From positions 4,216,001-4,280,000 of the forward strand of contig JBLDXI010000042.1 in assembly GCA_047495785.1 (NCBI GenBank): a DNA stretch of 64,000 bases, given 5' to 3'. Positions 31,736 through 44,323 of the stretch are shown one piece after another. This stretch comes from Lepidodermella squamata (Eukaryota; Gastrotricha). Both the position numbers and the translations under genes were made by a program. The notes under the pieces were generated by a model. It was given only the letters and a program-made list of their open reading frames with translations, was not told the DNA's origin and made no database searches. The stretch's first letter is position 1, and each line of letters starts with the position of its first letter.

Positions 31736-34700
31736 TTTAGATGCGGGCTGGGATTTTGTAATTGCGAAAAGAGATTGGTATTAATAAAGACATTTTTCAC
31801 GCTTTTATAAGCTACGAAGCTGACATCTGATTAAACAAGACCTGGGAAACATCGTCGTCTTATTCGAGACGCGAAAGCATGTACTTTCAAGTACTTAGTA
31901 AGCCGTTGTTGTAACAGCTGTCCTGTTAATTTATTTCTTGGTCTCGAGGGCGGAGGAGGTAGCTCGCGACCGCCAACGGAGTGTGGCGCTTTCTGTCGCG
32001 AGTTTCAACTTGCTCGGAAAAATGGAGAGGAACGTCGATTTCGCATGATATTTTGTCGTGCATTTGCCTATGCCTAGCAGAGTTAGCAGTCCGACCAGCG
32101 ATCAAACTTAAATTCCACAAATCAGCATTCAGCATTCAGCTGAAAAAGATGCAAGCTTAGCCAGTCTGAAGCTCCCATAGGTTCGATATCCAATTTATCG
32201 CTGAGTCTTTCTCCAACACTGTATAAGAAATACGAAGCTGAACCTTGTCGTTGGTGGCGGTGAAAAATCTAAGATGGGCGGTACACGGCCCTGGAAATAG
32301 GAACATTGGGACATTGGGGCACTGGACATAGGGAAACTGAGAATCAACAGTTGTGACCACATCGGGGAAACATTCGTTCGATGTGGACTTTCATGACTAT
32401 TTTTATTGGCCGAAGAGCGTCATTAGATCTGTTTCAGTAGCAATCATCATAATAAAATGCTAGCTTGGCTACGTTTAGCCCTTTCATGGCCATGAGGAAT
32501 TCTGACTTTGCTTGTTCGCAGCTCAGTTAATTTGTCGAATTTTCGTGTCTCCTTTTTTACAGTTCTACTTTTGGATGTTGCCTAAAAGAATCTGGAACTC
32601 GAATTTCGAAGGTAAAGCCCAACATTTCTCTCGTAAATTTAGTCGACAATGGTAAGGAATTCCCGAACCTCAATACCTACTTGTATCAACAATGTTTATG
32701 AATCCACAAATTTCACTATATTTTAAAGCCCTCATTTGAATTTTTCGTACTGATGCTATCCACCGAATAAATCATTTAAGCTTTCATGTCAAAGCCTCGC
32801 GGAATATCATTAATTAGACTTCTTTGAAAATCATGGAAGGAGGATTTTGCGACGTAATTTGCGTATCTTTAAAAAAGGATTGAAACACGTTCATTGCATG
32901 CTTCGATGCTCATTCTGGCGTATTCAAGAAATTAAGAGAAATTTGAAATCAGTAGCTGAGAGTGCAGCCAGTAACGAGTGGAATAAGGCGTAACTTCTCT
33001 CGTGTGTTATCAAATTTCTGATTTCGTGGAAAGCCAGGATATATCAAAATTAGCCCCACTGAGTTTGATGACGCCATTCTGTCGAATCTGACGTCATACA
33101 CCCTACCTTTGCAATACGTTTCATTTTTTACTCCAAATTGGGCTTTTATTCCTCATCGTATTGCTCCAAGCAGGCAGGGTCGACTGCTGAAAATGTCAAC
33201 CGAAGAGGCAAGATCTGATCAAATTCTGACCGCTCTTTGCATCAGCAGAATCCACTAGTATAAACGCCGATAAAATTTTTGTCAGCCTCATATATAACAC
33301 TGGAATGAAGAAAATGAATATAAGGGCGCTTTCAGCCTTTTAAGCCTATTAGAGTATTTCCGAATGACTTGAAATTGCATACCATTGCAAGCATCATCAT
33401 CAGATCGCCCGACTCGTGATGATGACGTCAAGGAAGTCGCAGTGTCTTAAGATATTCCAATCCACAAATAGAATCAAATAATATCGGCAATTAACCCGGA
33501 CTAAGTTTTCAATCTCCTCGAATATCCGGTTACACGCCACATTTTGTCACGTCCTTCGCCCCAAAAATTGTGGGGGAATAAGTGAAACGCGCTCAGCTCC
33601 AAGAGTAGGCTGAGTGGGGGGTGTAATACGAGAGGGATGCATCCGTCCGCATTGACAGGTTGTAGCAAACTTTCCGGTGAACATTCACTTGGCTATTTTA
33701 TAGTTTGGAAAAATTATGATTCTATAGAGTGCAGAAAATGTTTCAATTCCATAGCCTGTTATCGTCAAGCTTTAGTAATCGCAATATTTGTCCGGTGTAA
33801 TGGTCGCCTAAAAATGGTGATAAAGATGTTCGCCGAAATTCCAGCTCATATTAGATATCGGAATTTGGAATAACACTAAAGTTCAATCTTACCTATATCT
33901 TTAATGCTCAGGGATTCTTCAAATTTGTGAACTTGAATATATTTTTATTTTTTTCCTTTGCTGAGACTGCCTATGCTTTCGGTCAGCAACTTTTTGACGT
34001 TTTCAATTGCCTCAATAAAAACGCGAATCCGCAAGAACGTTCACAGAAGTTGTGAAAAAAGTAGTGCCAAAATGAAACAAATGGCAGCGAGATTGCAACA
34101 GCATGTGGTTTTTTCAACAAGAGGAAGGCTGAAAAAACCACAGGCACACAAAGGCTAGCTATTTTGCCACGTGGACACGCGCACTTTTATCCTGCAAAAC
34201 CGAAGTATAATGACCCTTTGGTTTCTTCGGCTGGGTCCAAGAAAACAAGTAGAAAACACCTAAGCTCCCGGATCCTACTTCGCACACTGCTTGTTCTGAA
34301 CAGGAGCAAATGCGAGAGATTCTGGAAGCAATTTGGCGATTGCCTGGTGTTAAAATGCCCAATCTAAATAGCTCAATTATGCCGAACCCTTAGAATTCGA
34401 TTTCAAAATTTCTAATTTCTAAAATTGCATTTACCTATTGGCATTTGCCCTGTCTTTTTCAACATGGGGGTTTCCCTATATCTTGATCGGGAATCTAATA
34501 AAGGGAATAAAATTCGAAATTCGAATTATTGCACTCGGTTTACGATCAATATCAGTCATAAAATCACCGCAGAAAGCGTTACTCATTCCTAATAAGGACA
34601 ACGTGCACTGTTCTCATTTTCATATTTTTAGCGTAATTCACAAAATTCTTCGGAGTGAATATTCCGGAGAGAAGAAGAGACCTGCAACGGTCTGATGAGT

Positions 34701-35749
34701 ATCATATTCAATTTCCTTCGCGCGCGCGCACTGTGACGACGAAGTTTCTTTTGTTTGCGACCGACCCACGCCGTACTTTCTCGGCGTGGCTCATTTTCTT
34801 GGGTCTTTCCTATTTTCTTCAATCCTCAAAATGTCATAACAATATGGAAAATGCGCAAAATCCGACGAGAATAAAAGAAGCTAAATTTCATAGCCTAATT
34901 CAAGCTATATAAAGTTTCTGCGCGTCCTTTAATGAGTGCGCGCGGGCTGCGTATTGTTTAAACTTCTACTGAGTGAGCGCGTGTTTGAACGGAAATCTAA
35001 ACTTCGGACAGTGACTACGTAACTGTAAGAACGCCTGTTACGAAACTTTGGAAGCCTCTCCGCAGTAGTATGTGAAGGCACTATATTAGATATCTACAAA
35101 ATGCTCCCTGATCAAAATATGAAATGTGACAGGGTATTATGCTAAGAATTTCACGGGTGATGTCCCGATGGCTTATCGATAAAAAATGAAAAATGGGTGG
35201 AACTCTCCCTCATTCTCTCTTCCTTCGCTGTCCTTATTTGGGGGAATATAGTACGCAGGGGTAGCTACTGTCGATGCAATGCAACCTATTCCAGTTCCGT
35301 GTGCCCTTACAGGTAAATCAAAATGTACGCTCGTAGGTGTTGACTCCCAACAACACGTGTAATACAAGACAAATGTGGGCGAGCAGACGCTATTCAAGCG
35401 GTAGAAGTAGTCGTCATACATAAGCTATAATGTATTATTATTATTCGGCATACATACTATAGCAGATTTAGTATTTAGCAGCAGCCTTTGATGTCGCCAG
35501 TCATATGTAACGTAACACCATGAACGCCCACTACCCTTTGAGATAACAGAGTCTGAGTCTCAAGTCCCCAAAACGTGCCTAGGCGGCGATAGTGAAATAT
35601 AATCACGTTTATTGGAATTTTTGTCGCAATGTTGTTCTTCCGCTTATTTAAGCAAACACCGCTGGTATCAATTGCTCTTCCCAACTACGTTTCGATAGTA
35701 CATGTTTCGATGAGTAAATGATTAAATGACATTTCTATTATAATAGGCA
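31736..35749. other. Long gene-poor stretch
   Basis: About 4 kb without a gene I can support. Frames at 32157 (-), 33637 (+), 34164 (+), 34655 (+) and 35173 (-) lack domains and consistent splice signals. The minus-strand frame at 35421-35173 has several Cys and a possible donor, but no start or partner exon. Confidence 0.45.
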
Positions 35750-36232
35750 ATGAGATTAAATCTCAGATTTACAACGTTACTCACTGCTGTTCTATTTTTG
35801 TTCGATCAATGTTTTGCCACCCGCAAACATTCTCAGCAACCGATTAACAGAAATCTCAGCCGACTCGTTCTGCAATTTATCCAGTCATCAAAAATCAGCC
35901 AACCTGGCGATGAGCAGCAGACCGAAAGGTCGAAAGAATTGATCGCTGTCGAGCTGGCAAGTTTACTTCAGGCTAGAATAGCGACACGCTGCTGGCAATC
36001 GAAAGCGCCAAATGCAGATTTCTGGTTCCAAGATGTGCTTCGAAGCATAGATAGATCTCTTTATTGTGAGATAGCGAATGATTCCCGAACCAGAAGCTCT
36101 CCGCTCACGTTTTCGTTGTGGCTAAAACTGCTCAGTGCAGCATCGCACAGACGACTTGTGACTTACGAAATAACGAAGATCATGGACGAGATAGCTGCGG
36201 AAGCTACATATAGATGGGAAAGAAGCTTATGA
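35750..36232 (+). CDS. Small secreted protein FB1 (novel family, subgroup III)
   Basis: A single exon of 160 residues. The signal peptide ends near CFA-TRK. The mature protein is helical and basic, with LLQARIATRCW, then LYCEIAND and TFSLWLKLLSAASHRRL, matching FB3 (IKVACEHW, LYCSIMAN, TFYLWFKMLSQSAERQL). The paralogues' phase-1 intron position corresponds to QPG-DEQQ here, where the exon runs straight through, suggesting precise intron loss. The stop TGA (36230-36232) shares its last base with an AATAAA (36232-36237). First gene of the array, spaced about 1.3 kb from FB2. Function unknown. Confidence 0.8.
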   Translation: MRLNLRFTTLLTAVLFLFDQCFATRKHSQQPINRNLSRLVLQFIQSSKISQPGDEQQTERSKELIAVELASLLQARIATRCWQSKAPNADFWFQDVLRSIDRSLYCEIANDSRTRSSPLTFSLWLKLLSAASHRRLVTYEITKIMDEIAAEATYRWERSL

Positions 36233-36237
36233 ATAAA

Positions 36238-37503
36238 ATAAAAAGCTTTTCACGAAATTATCTTATTACTATTCAGTATATAGGAGCTATTCATTCAAAC
36301 AGCATTGCAATAGCGAAATGGCCCAAGACCATACGTAGACTTGAGGCTAGCGCCCCTATCTCAAGCCTTCAAAACCTGTTGCTATAAAGATTTCCGCAAG
36401 AATTTCCGCGTAATTCGTCTGCCATCTGTCATCCATCAGCGAGGTACATATGGATAATATTGCTTCATTGCCACATACCTGTATCCATCTGATGGTCACT
36501 CAATGGTCATGTTCACTCAATCGAATCGCGGAACAGCATCACGTGTTTGCTTCGCGCCTCTTAATTCCGTTTCAACGCGTCTGAAATCACGAATCCATCG
36601 ATTACTAATCTTCAGAATGTACTAGCTCTACAACAAGATATCATCCCTTTCCAATCATATAGGCTATTGGAAATTAGAAGCAACTCATCGCTGAACACTT
36701 TTAGGACATTTTGGACCGCAATCCACAATATTTGTAAATTTTGCCAAAATGTATCTTTCGGGTTAAGAAATCATCGTACCGCAATTACATATTCGATTTG
36801 AATTATTAGAGATTAGAGAATGAGTCATGTTTCATCGGGCAGTCTGAGTACGCCTCTGCTTAGCCGTGGGTTATTTTACATTTTAGGTACGAACGAACGA
36901 ATTTCTTTTATTCTGTCCCCATTTGACATGAAAATTTAATAAATTTAAACGCAGACAACAAAACGCACAGCAACAGCAAAAAACATATGTCAAACCAGCG
37001 CTTGTCTGAGAGAGCTCGCGGAAGACACTAGTGAGGACAGCTAGTGTCTTCCGTCAAGTCTTTTTTCGGATAAATCTTAGCAATCATCAAAGATTGCGCA
37101 CCCACTTAAATTTCATCACAGATTAAAAGCGGACGAGACGCTTTAGTTTCTAATTACTAAAATATCAATACAGCACTGTATCTTGGCTCGTGGCTTCTGT
37201 TATAGCGAATTTCCATCGAAACTTCATTTCTAGCAATCTGTTGAGTTTATTTTCACTGGGAACTGTTTGCCAACAAAGTCATCCTACGTGCACTAATCTG
37301 TAGTAAAGTTCTTCAGTTTTGTTTTGGGTCTCCTACCTACTCGTAGCCAGCCTACTCATATTATGAATAAAAGATAAAAATGCGTGTGATCGCGTTTCGC
37401 ACCGTAAACGACATACCTGGTAGAGTGAGATTGCTGATTCCTGAATTCACTCTTTTCACCTTTTACTCACTAGAAATTCGTTTTATCAACAATCGAGGCT
37501 GCG
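36238..37503. other. Intergenic, no gene supported
   Basis: Between FB1 and FB2. It includes a short inverted pair around 37027-37053 (cactagtgaggacagctagtg). Nothing else is seen. Confidence 0.4.
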
Positions 37504-38044
37504 ATGCTTGTTTATGCTGCGACGCTATGCCTTTTTATTGGCGTGTATCAAACTTTTGCTGATGATGCAATACCCAGAAAAAGCTACATTTCTCCACGAA
37601 ACGAAGCCAGGATGGTCAAACTTGCGGCAACTCTGAGTAAATTTCAGCAGGGTAAGAGTCTTAATTGATTCTAAGAATGTAGCCCAATTTTTTTCCTTAG
37701 ATGAAAGCTCCCCGTTCGGCGATCCTAAGTTGCTAAAGCTTCTCGGGAAACTGGTCAAGTCGAGGCTTCGAAAGGTTCAGAAGAACACAAGGCAAGATTC
37801 GGCTAGTTTCAACTCATGGCTCAAGCAAAGGAAGCTGAATGGCCCCGCAGCTTATCAGGAGGCTGCTAATGCTATCCAGCTGATGCTGCTCGTTGACAAT
37901 CGGTTGAATGGCCGCTTGAAAATGAACCGCCCTCTGCATAGAACGGCGGTGAGACAAGTTCAAGGGCGGACAAGTGAAATGCTTCCGCCCTGCAAGAATT
38001 ATCGCATTGAAGCCGGATGCATTTATCGCAAAAGTTTAATTTGA
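37504..38044 (+). CDS. Small secreted protein FB2 (subgroup II, cysteine-free helical domain)
   Basis: Exons 37504-37651 and 37701-38044 flank a 49-nt phase-1 intron (G-gtaaga...ccttag-AT); 163 residues. The signal peptide is MLVYAATLCLFIGVYQTFA. The helical domain after the intron reads LLGKLVKSRLRKV...ASFNSWLKQRKL..AYQEAANAIQLMLL, closely paralleling FB5 (YLADLVKLRIANKC...SFFAWLKQRQRAALRREAYKE). The domain Cys of FB5 are absent here; two Cys occur only in the tail. Lys/Arg-rich. Function unknown. Confidence 0.82.
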
Positions 38045-38949
38045 TGACTTTTATTGTCATAGCCAGTCAATTTATAGCTTGTCTTACTTACATGTAAAAG
38101 GTATGCATCTCAGTTACAATACAGCTTGCTCTGATGGAAATAAAATTCCTGTATTTTCAGCCACCATTCAAAGTAAATTCAATATTCATTTTCATTGCTT
38201 GTACCTTGTACCGCTTGTACCTTCGTGCCAAATCTAACTGCAATTTATTAACATCTAATCGATTGCTAATTTTCAAGTATTTGTTGCTTGGTGTCTGATA
38301 ACCAAATAACTCAGGCTGATGACGTCCGATCACGAGTCAGATATGTATCAAGTATTGTTTGCATCTGCCTAGATTTGTTCGCGAGAAAATAATCGATGCT
38401 CAACACTCAGTTACCACTGACTACGCCACTGCATCCTATAATTTGTGATATTTCGATCAAGTGGAAACGGCGAGGCGTCTAGTCCGTTGAATGACGAATT
38501 TAATGCACAAGGGCTGGGCGTGATATTCGAGCAGTTTATACTCCCACCACCGCAACCCGGAATCAGCAATCGCATTAATTGAACAGCCTTGAGATGCTAT
38601 AATTTGCTATTTGCAGTTAATAATTCATTTTGCTTTCATTTTGATCGAAACCTACCATATAGGCGTAATATAGAAATATATGCGTCTTATAGCGGCCATG
38701 AACACAAGCATGTGATTGATTTAAAAAAGATTGAAAGTAAGTCGAGTGTGTAGGTTTGTGTTGAGTTAATGTCCCGGGAACCACTAACATTTCACTGCTG
38801 GAAAGCAAGAAGAGGATCACTGATACCTGGGAGCGTCTTAATGAGTATATCTTTCGCATTTTCAGACCAAAATATACGAAGACATGCCTATCACATGTAT
38901 CCTTTTTATATTCCCTTTTGCTAGACAATTCCTTATACACACCTGATCA
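38045..38949. other. Intergenic, no gene supported
   Basis: Between FB2 and FB3; no recognisable features. Confidence 0.4.
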
Positions 38950-39411
38950 ATGGCAGCTTTTGCAATCACCATCTTCTTTTTGTATTTATCAGCGATAATC
39001 AGTCAAGCCAAATACATCGGAAAAGTCAATGATTCTGATGCCCAGCTGGAACATTTCATGCGGAAGTTGTCGACGCACTGCTTGCGATCAGTTTCTAACC
39101 ACAGCAAAAAGCCAGTTCGAAATGTGAAATATTCTTTGGCGATGGGAGTGGCCAGCATTGTCAAGCAAAGAATCAAGGTTGCATGTGAACATTGGAAGCA
39201 TTCAAGCATCCATTCAAGAGGAAACAGGTCGAAAAATATGTTGTATTGCTCAATCATGGCAAATGCGATGTTGGGCCAAAAGTCGCCGCCAACTTTCTAC
39301 CTGTGGTTCAAGATGCTGTCTCAATCTGCTGAACGTCAACTATTGATTCACGAAATTAGGAAGGCCATCGAAATTATGCTGTCAAAACATACTGGAGTAT
39401 CAGGGAAATAA
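38950..39411 (+). CDS. Small secreted protein FB3 (subgroup III)
   Basis: A single exon of 153 residues beginning MAAFAITIFFLYLSAIISQA, a signal peptide. The helical domain has VASIVKQRIKVACEHW, LYCSIMANAM and TFYLWFKMLSQSAERQLLIHEIRKAI. It is closest to FB1; both lack the intron. The stop TAA (39409-39411) lies inside an AATAAA (39407-39412), so the 3' UTR must be extremely short. Function unknown. Confidence 0.8.
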   Translation: MAAFAITIFFLYLSAIISQAKYIGKVNDSDAQLEHFMRKLSTHCLRSVSNHSKKPVRNVKYSLAMGVASIVKQRIKVACEHWKHSSIHSRGNRSKNMLYCSIMANAMLGQKSPPTFYLWFKMLSQSAERQLLIHEIRKAIEIMLSKHTGVSGK

Positions 39412-39971
39412 ATTCAAAATCGAGTCAAATAGATTAAATTTCAATGTATTAGGGTTATGTATGCATGCCTATGTATATTTAACGTTTCAGTAACTTGAAA
39501 AATACAGAAATTTTATCTGCTGTTGCTTGCTTCATTAATGAAGCATCAATTTTCTTGGCATCCCGCTTCGGTCGAGCCAAGCAGAGTATTAAAGAATTTC
39601 AGATTCAGATCAATTGCGCATAGTAGCTTTAATATTCCTATGTCCCAACAATGGAAATTCTCTATTATAGGTTGCTTCGGCCCCGCAGGGGAATGAAGCG
39701 TATTGACCGCCCCCTGCCCCCACTCTCGCATTCATCATGATAAACACGTTTTTTCAGGGCGCGACAGCCACGTGCTTCAAATCAGCGGTCTCGATCCTGA
39801 CGATGCCATGCGCCAATTGTGATAATCAGCTCAGAGCGCGAATTATCCTACGATTCCCATGAGTACGATGTCCACTGTTTCGCTAACTACCTCGTATGAC
39901 GTACTAGCAATGTAAATTGAAATAAAATGACCGTATCTAATAGAAAACAATCCCATATGTAGCGTAGTAAC
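39412..39971. other. Intergenic
   Basis: No gene supported. Confidence 0.4.
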
Positions 39972-40336
39972 ATGAAATTTTCTTGCATTTTCTACCTTGT
40001 TCTGATACTAATTGAAGCAGTATCTTCAGCCACCTCATTTTACTTAGACCCCGAAAATCCGCTTTGGAGCGAAATTTACGAGAGAGAACTACAGTTAATA
40101 TCATCCAAGCTAAGGAGCCTTCTTCGCGATGGTAATCAGCGATAATTTTACGTATTAAGCATAATTATGTGACTTCAGATGCTGACTTGACATCGAAACT
40201 GATTTCTAGGGTGGTAAAAAAGCTGCTCAAACGGCGTTTAGAAGAACAGCAAGTCAAGCCGTCGATAAAACCCTTCGTCAAGCTGAAAGATTCGGTACCA
40301 TTCAAATCCTGGCGGCGGCGTTTATTTGCATCATAA
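39972..40336 (+). CDS. Small secreted protein FB4 (shortened subgroup II member)
   Basis: Exons 39972-40131 and 40179-40336, a 47-nt phase-1 intron (G-gtaatc...cttcag-AT); 105 residues. The signal peptide is MKFSCIFYLVLILIEAVSSA. Exon 2 starts DADLTSKLISRVVKKLLKRRLEEQ and ends soon after FKSWRRRLFAS, lacking the C-terminal helices of its relatives and all domain cysteines. The intron position and phase identify the family. It could be a truncated functional peptide (very basic, amphipathic) or a decaying copy. Confidence 0.68.
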
Positions 40337-40758
40337 ATAATGAATCATTCGTTCAATTTCGAAGATTATAGGGTATTGCGTTGTGGTCCGGAAATAGCTA
40401 ACTCAATCAAGGCCTATTTGTGTCCTACAAATGTATCTTCATCTGAGCATAAAATCGAATAAATCTTCGAGTATTAACCCATTATTTTTATCACGGCCGA
40501 GTATATTTTGAGGTATAATAGAGCGAGAATTGTCTGCGTCAAAAGCATGTGGTGATGACGCGGGGCCTACTGGTGCGCGCAATGTCGCTAAACGAGTCAG
40601 GGTACTAACTACTGAGGGCGCTGAACGTGGGATAATTAGCAGGCTAACGAATCGCGAAAAGACCTTATTAGCAATTATCTTATAGCATCAAATCGATCAG
40701 AATTCTTTCTTATACTTCAAAAGAAGTTGAGAGTTCAAGCCTGTCGTGAATATTTTCC
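40337..40758. other. Intergenic
   Basis: No gene supported. Confidence 0.4.
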
Positions 40759-41338
40759 ATGGCTCGAATAGTTCTGCTCAGCTTGATCTTTTTTGCTCTT
40801 CACCTGGCCGTTCTGAGCATGGAAACTCAGGCAGATGTGGAAAAATTGCTAGATATGCCTGGGGTTAGTCCAAGGCGGATGAAGTCAATTGCTTCAAAGC
40901 TTCACAAAATCCTATCAGCAAAGAACCGTAAAAGCCCTGAAAGTTGACTATTCTTCGATTTTATAAATCTGTTTAACCTTAGGAACTGAGGCCGAACCAG
41001 TGAGTCAGGAAGTTGTTCGCTATCTCGCAGATCTTGTCAAGTTACGGATTGCTAACAAATGTCCTGATTCAATTCCTCAAGAGCTCTGCAACACAGATGG
41101 ACCTTCTTCGTTCTTCGCCTGGCTTAAACAAAGGCAGAGAGCTGCGTTGAGGCGAGAGGCTTACAAGGAAACAGCTGATGCTATCAATAAGCTGCTTCTC
41201 ATTGGCAAAAATCCGATGAAAATGAAGCCGAGGAGAAAGCAGACGGTTAAAGGTACTCAATCAGATGAAACGGCCCCTAAATTGGAGATTAAAGCTGACA
41301 AGGTTTCGAGTATCATGGCCGCTCAACGCTTGCCCTGA
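40759..41338 (+). CDS. Small secreted protein FB5 (subgroup II)
   Basis: Exons 40759-40927 and 40983-41338 around a 55-nt phase-1 intron (C-gtaaaa...ccttag-GA); 174 residues. The signal peptide is MARIVLLSLIFFALHLAVLS. The domain has VVRYLADLVKLRIANKC, C-x8-C (CPDSIPQELC), SFFAWLKQRQRAALRREAYKETADAI and a Lys-rich tail. It is closest to FB9 on the opposite strand (IRLSNKCPETIPQALC). Function unknown. Confidence 0.83.
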
Positions 41339-41996
41339 GGGCTCAAATTTGTTATACAGCAAGGCCATATTCCGTCAAATGTAACATGTAGTCTTGTTGA
41401 TTTTGGTCTTGTATACACGAAAATGGAATTTCTCAGTAAAAACAGTCGAATTTTACCCCATTGACGTTAAATTCTGTAGTGAATCTATTAATATTACTCT
41501 CTTTAACATCTCTGATTAATGAAAAAGACTGGACATACATTACTCGGCATTCTTTGTAGCGATATAACATCCCCGTCTACTTTAGCCTACTCACTGATGA
41601 TGTTTACCGAGCTTAATCACGCGCCTAAGTGCAAAGCCTCATTGTCCGAAAATCAAGTGTAAACAGTCAATCGATCTGCGGTGATTTGCGTCATTCAAGA
41701 ACTGCTTTAGTTTCGCTTTAAACGCATGAAACTAACCTCAAAGCGAATACGCCATAAAGATCAAGTACCGTGGCCTAAGATTTGAACTGAAAGGCCAGTT
41801 GCGTCAATCTCGCAATTTCGAAAGTTCTAATTTGAGGATTGAATCAGCTTCAAAACGTCCGAAAGAGTGGCCTGCCTGTCATAAACAATTACCAAGGGCT
41901 CGATTTCGATGTTGTAATCACTGCTTTGAGTTCAATTTATGTCACACGCTAATGCATCGATGACTTTCATGAGCGACAGGGCGAGACGTATCGCCT
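41339..41996. other. Intergenic
   Basis: Between FB5 and FB6; nothing recognised. Confidence 0.4.
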
Positions 41997-42004
41997 TATA
42001 AAAG
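41997..42004 (+). promoter_or_regulatory. TATA box of FB6
   Basis: TATAAAAG lies 37 nt before the FB6 ATG, at a good core-promoter distance. Confidence 0.6.
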
Positions 42005-42040
42005 CCTGGTTGGAAGTGATCTCAAACGAATCTCTGGAAT

Positions 42041-42474
42041 ATGTTACTTTTAGCCGCCTTCACATTAACCTGGATCGCTTCCAGCATTGTTGTGAGCCAG
42101 CCAGTCAATAGGAAGCAAGATTCGCCCGCAGATAAATCAGCTCGCAAACCAACGATCGTAGAAGGTGAGATATTGTCTTTCACTTTGTGGATCTTCCATG
42201 CTAATTTGCGTCGTTTTTAGTAGAAACTCTACTGCAGAAAGTGGTGAGCTTGATGAAGACGCAACCAGAGCTTTTAGAAAAGCTTCCGTCCGAACTAAAG
42301 GATCGAGTAATGCGTAAGCTACGCATGCAGAAGTGTATCAGCTTGATTGGCTCGAAGCGAGTCTGTGAGAATAATGTTTCGTTCTTCTTATGGGCTCAAC
42401 TTTTCGCCAAGGATATCATGAAGGGCAAGTACGATGGCGCTATCATCGGAACTGATTCGTACTGGTCTCGATAG
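42041..42474 (+). CDS. Small secreted protein FB6 (subgroup I, C-x9-C / LWAQ motif)
   Basis: Exons 42041-42164 and 42221-42474, a 56-nt phase-1 intron (G-gtgaga...tttttag-TA); 125 residues. The signal peptide is MLLLAAFTLTWIASSIVVS. Exon 2 carries the subgroup signature: RVMRKLRMQKC, nine residues, C (KCISLIGSKRVC), EN, then FFLWAQLFAKDIMKGKYDGA. The same signature recurs in FB7, FB8, FB10 and FB11. AATAAA near 42608. A helix-rich domain with one disulphide is inferred. Function unknown. Confidence 0.87.
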
Positions 42475-44315
42475 TCAGCAGCTTGCTGAACTTGCTGTGA
42501 AGCTAATTTGATACTTCGTTCGCATAAAAGAATTCCACCTATAAATCAATTGCTGTGTTGCTACAAAAGGGCACGCTCTTTGAATTTCGAGATGAATACA
42601 CTGTTTGAATAAAGCAACCTCTCGGTGCCCCAAGCATCAGGTTAATTAGTTGAATGTGTGTCATTCAAGAAGGAATATCCAACGTGCCATCGAAACGGAG
42701 TAGACCAATGACGACTTGTTCACATCTGAGATTTATAGCACGAGAATGGGTAATGTAGACGAGGCGCAGTCGTGTCGCAATGGCCCAATCGAGTGCGGAG
42801 AATCCAAAGCGTTTCCCAAGATAGGCATACAGTTCCTGGTAGTTTTGATTATCTTTGATAGCCGCCATATTTTACAACCGTTGCAGAAATTTCGAAAAAA
42901 TTCTCTCAGCCACTAGAATCTATAGAAGATTCACCCCGATATTGTGACATCAATTAAGCAATTTTCACGCTCTATAAACGCGTGCCGCATCAATGGGCAA
43001 TTCTCGGAAAAGACTGACAAAGCCGTCACTCGAGGCGGTTAATTAAAAAACTTACTCCCCCTTCGACTCACTGTGCCAATGGGTTAGCGAAGAGTGGAGG
43101 GAGGACCTAAACGCGCCGCTAGTTCTTAAGTCGTTCACGGTCACCGGTAGCAGTGAGGCCAGCGTGATCTTCTGCATGAAACCCGGTCGCGCTTGCGAAA
43201 GGACGAGCAATAGATTATGCAAGCGACCAGACCGCTGTATTGCGGTGGATTCGAGGTGGTAGAAGACCATACGTTGCCCAGCCCTAAAGCATAGACCCTA
43301 ACCCAAAGCCGCCAGGGAAAAAGCCGTCGTATCTGCGATTTCCGACAAGGCCGTAGCTGCGCAAGTTTTCGGCAATAAAATCGACACTTTTTCAAGTAAA
43401 AGAATCCCGTAAGCGACGCGGCATAACTTTCCATGATGCCGTCAATTAGGAGCGGCAGGGATCTGTCGAAACCTGTCGACATTTTCAGCTTTCAGCTGAG
43501 ATGGCCACTTCCAGGGACCAGTGTACGACTTTCAGGGGGGACGGCCGCTATCCCTGGCTGGATGCCCTGGTTTTACATATGTTATTCGAGTGAACCATTT
43601 TCCAATCAGTTATCGTAGAAATACCCCCTGCAAAGCCCAATAAGGTCCCTTACACGAATGTAGAATAGGCTTAAAGCTGAAAAGCTGATATTTCCCGCCC
43701 CATAAGGCGGATACAAACTATAATAGAATGTTATCAAATTATACCTGAAATCAGGCGATTAACACAAAATAACCCAGGGTTGCGAAGGACCTTTGTGATC
43801 TGAAAGCAGGTGGAGCTGATCATCCTGAAAAACGATCATTTTTATCGATATTGTAGGCCAGAATTTGTCGCGTAGCCTTTCCAAGCCTATAAGTTCAAAG
43901 ATTCTATCTAAGGTCCTTTTGAAAAGAGGTGGCGTTTTGCCACTTGAACCCCGATTACGCCTGGAACATAGAGAACGGAGAACCATCCGTTCTCTATGGC
44001 CTGGAAGGACCAGTAAACGTCTTGGTAAGTTTTTCATATTAGTTGCTCTCGTGGCAATTCAGAGTCAAAAGGAGGTTCCCTCCATGTGGTCAACAAATCA
44101 AGATAGGTAGTCACATGGCGCATGGCATGTGGGCATTGCATTTTTCCGCAGTGTCCCGGGTGGATGGATGTTCAAATACTGTACTGTATACGTCGTAATT
44201 TTCGCTGTGACCTTATTTTCGTTATTGGCAATTCGCCATCTATAATCTAATTTTCGTTGCTTTTATTTTCGTTGGCTCAGTTTCCAACGAAATTTTGAAC
44301 CCAGCGAAAATTCAA
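42475..44315. other. Intergenic, no gene supported
   Basis: Frames on both strands (43052-43618, 43759-44110) lack any domain; inverted word pairs near 43960-44000 (agaacggagaaccatccgttct) are short hairpins. Confidence 0.4.
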
Positions 44316-44323
44316 GCCTAATG

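Noticed and set aside
35173-35421. Cys-containing minus-strand frame that might be a toxin-like or cystine-knot peptide exon
   Set aside because: No signal peptide, no start and no partner exon could be placed; the Cys pattern alone is not enough.
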